5,084 nucleotides of DNA from JBJXHB01 sp046160725 (lineage in GTDB: Bacteria; Pseudomonadota; Gammaproteobacteria; Burkholderiales; Burkholderiaceae_C): contig JBJXHB010000403.1 of NCBI GenBank assembly GCA_046160725.1, forward strand, positions 1-5,084, in the 5' to 3' direction. Both the position numbers and the translations under genes were made by a program. The notes beneath the pieces are model-generated. The model did not search any database and was not told where the DNA came from. It saw nothing but the letters and a program-made list of their open reading frames with translations. Shown piece after piece: positions 4,302 to 5,084 of this stretch (position 1 is the stretch's first letter; every line of letters starts with the position of its first letter).

Positions 4302-5084
4302 ATGAATACGTTCGCTCTCAAACGCGCAGGCCGTGCCCTGCTTCTCTGCGCAGGCCTCCTGGCCGCCTGGCTTGCGCCCACGGCGCCGGCCTGGGCGCAA
4401 GTACCCAGCACCACGCGCGTGGACCTGGCCACCCCTGCTGCTTACACGGCGGCGCCGGGCGCCAACGTGGCCATCACGCTCAACTGGTATCGCGTGCCGA
4501 TGGCAGCGAACTATCTCCAGTTCATGCACCTCGTGGGCTCCGCGGGGCAGACCTGGTCGGTCGATGACCACTGGACCACCTCAGCCACCTGGGCCGCGGG
4601 CGCCTTTGCGCAGACGCGCGCGATCGCCTTGCCGCAGGGCCTGGCTGCGGGCACCTACGACATCCGCGTCGGGCTCTCCGGCGGCAACCCCTGGGCCGAC
4701 CTCGCGCTCCTCATGGGCTCCGGGGTCACCGACCCCGGCAACGACCGCCGCTACAAGGTCGGCACGCTCACGGTGTCGTCCGGCACGGCCAACGTCGCGC
4801 CGCAGATCACTTCGGCGCCGGAGACCACGGCGCGCGTGGGCGTGGCCTACAGCTACCGGGTCACGGCCACCGATGCCAATGGCGGCACGCTGACCTTCTC
4901 GTTGCCTACCCGGCCTTCCGGCATGACGATCAACGCCACCACGGGCCAGATCGCCTGGACACCCACCGCTGCGCAAGTGGGCAACCGCGCCGTCACGGCG
5001 CGCGTGGTGGACCCCGGCGGCCTCGCCACCACGCAGTCGTTCACCGTCAACGTGGTGGCGGCCACGACCAACGTCGCGCCGCAG
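4302..5084 (+). CDS. secreted protein with cadherin/Ig-like repeats, 3'-partial
   Basis: The reading frame is open from ATG 4302 to the right edge (261 codons, no stop), so only the N-terminus is present. Residues 1-32 are a Sec signal peptide with cleavage after 'APAWA' (Q33 first). Residues 35-158 form a beta-rich domain I cannot name, with 'FMHLVGSAGQTWSVDDHW' (74-91), 'GTYDIRVGLSG' (117-127) and 'DRRYKVGTLTV' (148-158). Residues 164-256 form one cadherin/He_PIG-type Ig-like repeat: 'NVAPQITSAPETTARVGVAYSYRVTATDANGG', then 'GMTINATTGQIAWTPT' and 'VVDPGG.ATTQSFTVNV'. A second repeat starts at 257 with the same 'NVAPQ', giving a 93-residue period. Such repeats usually form stalks in large secreted, adhesive or polysaccharide-active proteins; what follows decides which. 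The start has a good ribosome binding site, and the gene is divergent from the DTW-domain gene. Confidence 0.85.
   Translation, partial: MNTFALKRAGRALLLCAGLLAAWLAPTAPAWAQVPSTTRVDLATPAAYTAAPGANVAITLNWYRVPMAANYLQFMHLVGSAGQTWSVDDHWTTSATWAAGAFAQTRAIALPQGLAAGTYDIRVGLSGGNPWADLALLMGSGVTDPGNDRRYKVGTLTVSSGTANVAPQITSAPETTARVGVAYSYRVTATDANGGTLTFSLPTRPSGMTINATTGQIAWTPTAAQVGNRAVTARVVDPGGLATTQSFTVNVVAATTNVAPQ
4791..5084 (+). repeat. start of a tandem 93-residue domain repeat
   Basis: The 15-base string AACGTCGCGCCGCAG occurs exactly at 4791-4805 and again at 5070-5084, the last bases of the window. The offset is 279 bases, or 93 codons, in frame. It marks the boundary between two Ig/cadherin-like units and suggests that more copies follow. 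Confidence 0.7.

Noticed and set aside
4333..4893. Arg/Pro-rich plus-strand open frame of 186 codons within the secreted protein gene.
   Set aside because: It is out of frame with the signal peptide and Ig-like repeat and has the composition typical of a frame-shifted GC-rich gene.

Overview
The window is GC-rich (about two-thirds G+C by eye) and its protein families suggest a betaproteobacterium, probably of the order Burkholderiales. That assignment is inferred from codon and composition style and gene content; there is no rRNA or other taxonomic marker. Genes fill nearly all of the window and no intergenic gap exceeds about 150 bases. I see no tRNA, rRNA, insertion sequence or CRISPR array.

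Region 1 (1-1632, + strand) is the end of an aromatic-catabolism operon. It holds a SnoaL/NTF2-like small protein, then the beta (LigB-type) and alpha (LigA-type) subunits of a class III extradiol ring-cleavage dioxygenase. The genes are packed with a 5-base gap and then a 4-base ATGA overlap, so they are probably co-transcribed and translationally coupled. The beta subunit keeps the iron ligands and the catalytic histidine. The substrate is a catechol carrying a carboxylate, such as protocatechuate or gallate. The beta-then-alpha order matches the domain order of fused gallate dioxygenases. The operon promoter lies upstream of the window.

Region 2 (1633-1780) separates convergent genes. It contains a perfect 10-bp hairpin and, unexpectedly, a frameshifted remnant of a DTW-domain gene whose intact relative lies about 2 kb to the right.

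Region 3 (1781-4159, - strand) reads leftward: an intact DTW-domain tRNA-uridine aminocarboxypropyltransferase (TapT family), then a 499-residue protein of the argininosuccinate lyase/fumarase superfamily. The lyase-like protein has a signal peptide and has lost the usual catalytic histidine. An exported member of this normally cytoplasmic superfamily is the most unusual gene here.

Region 4 (4160-5084, + strand) has a divergent intergenic region with a plausible sigma70-type promoter and a foldable leader. It is followed by the start of a secreted repeat protein: signal peptide, unidentified beta-rich domain, one complete cadherin/Ig-like repeat, and the start of a second. This gene runs off the right edge. 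No obvious pathway links regions 1, 3 and 4; they look like three neighbouring transcription units. I found no convincing wholly new system. The best leads are the exported lyase homologue and the DTW remnant on its far side.
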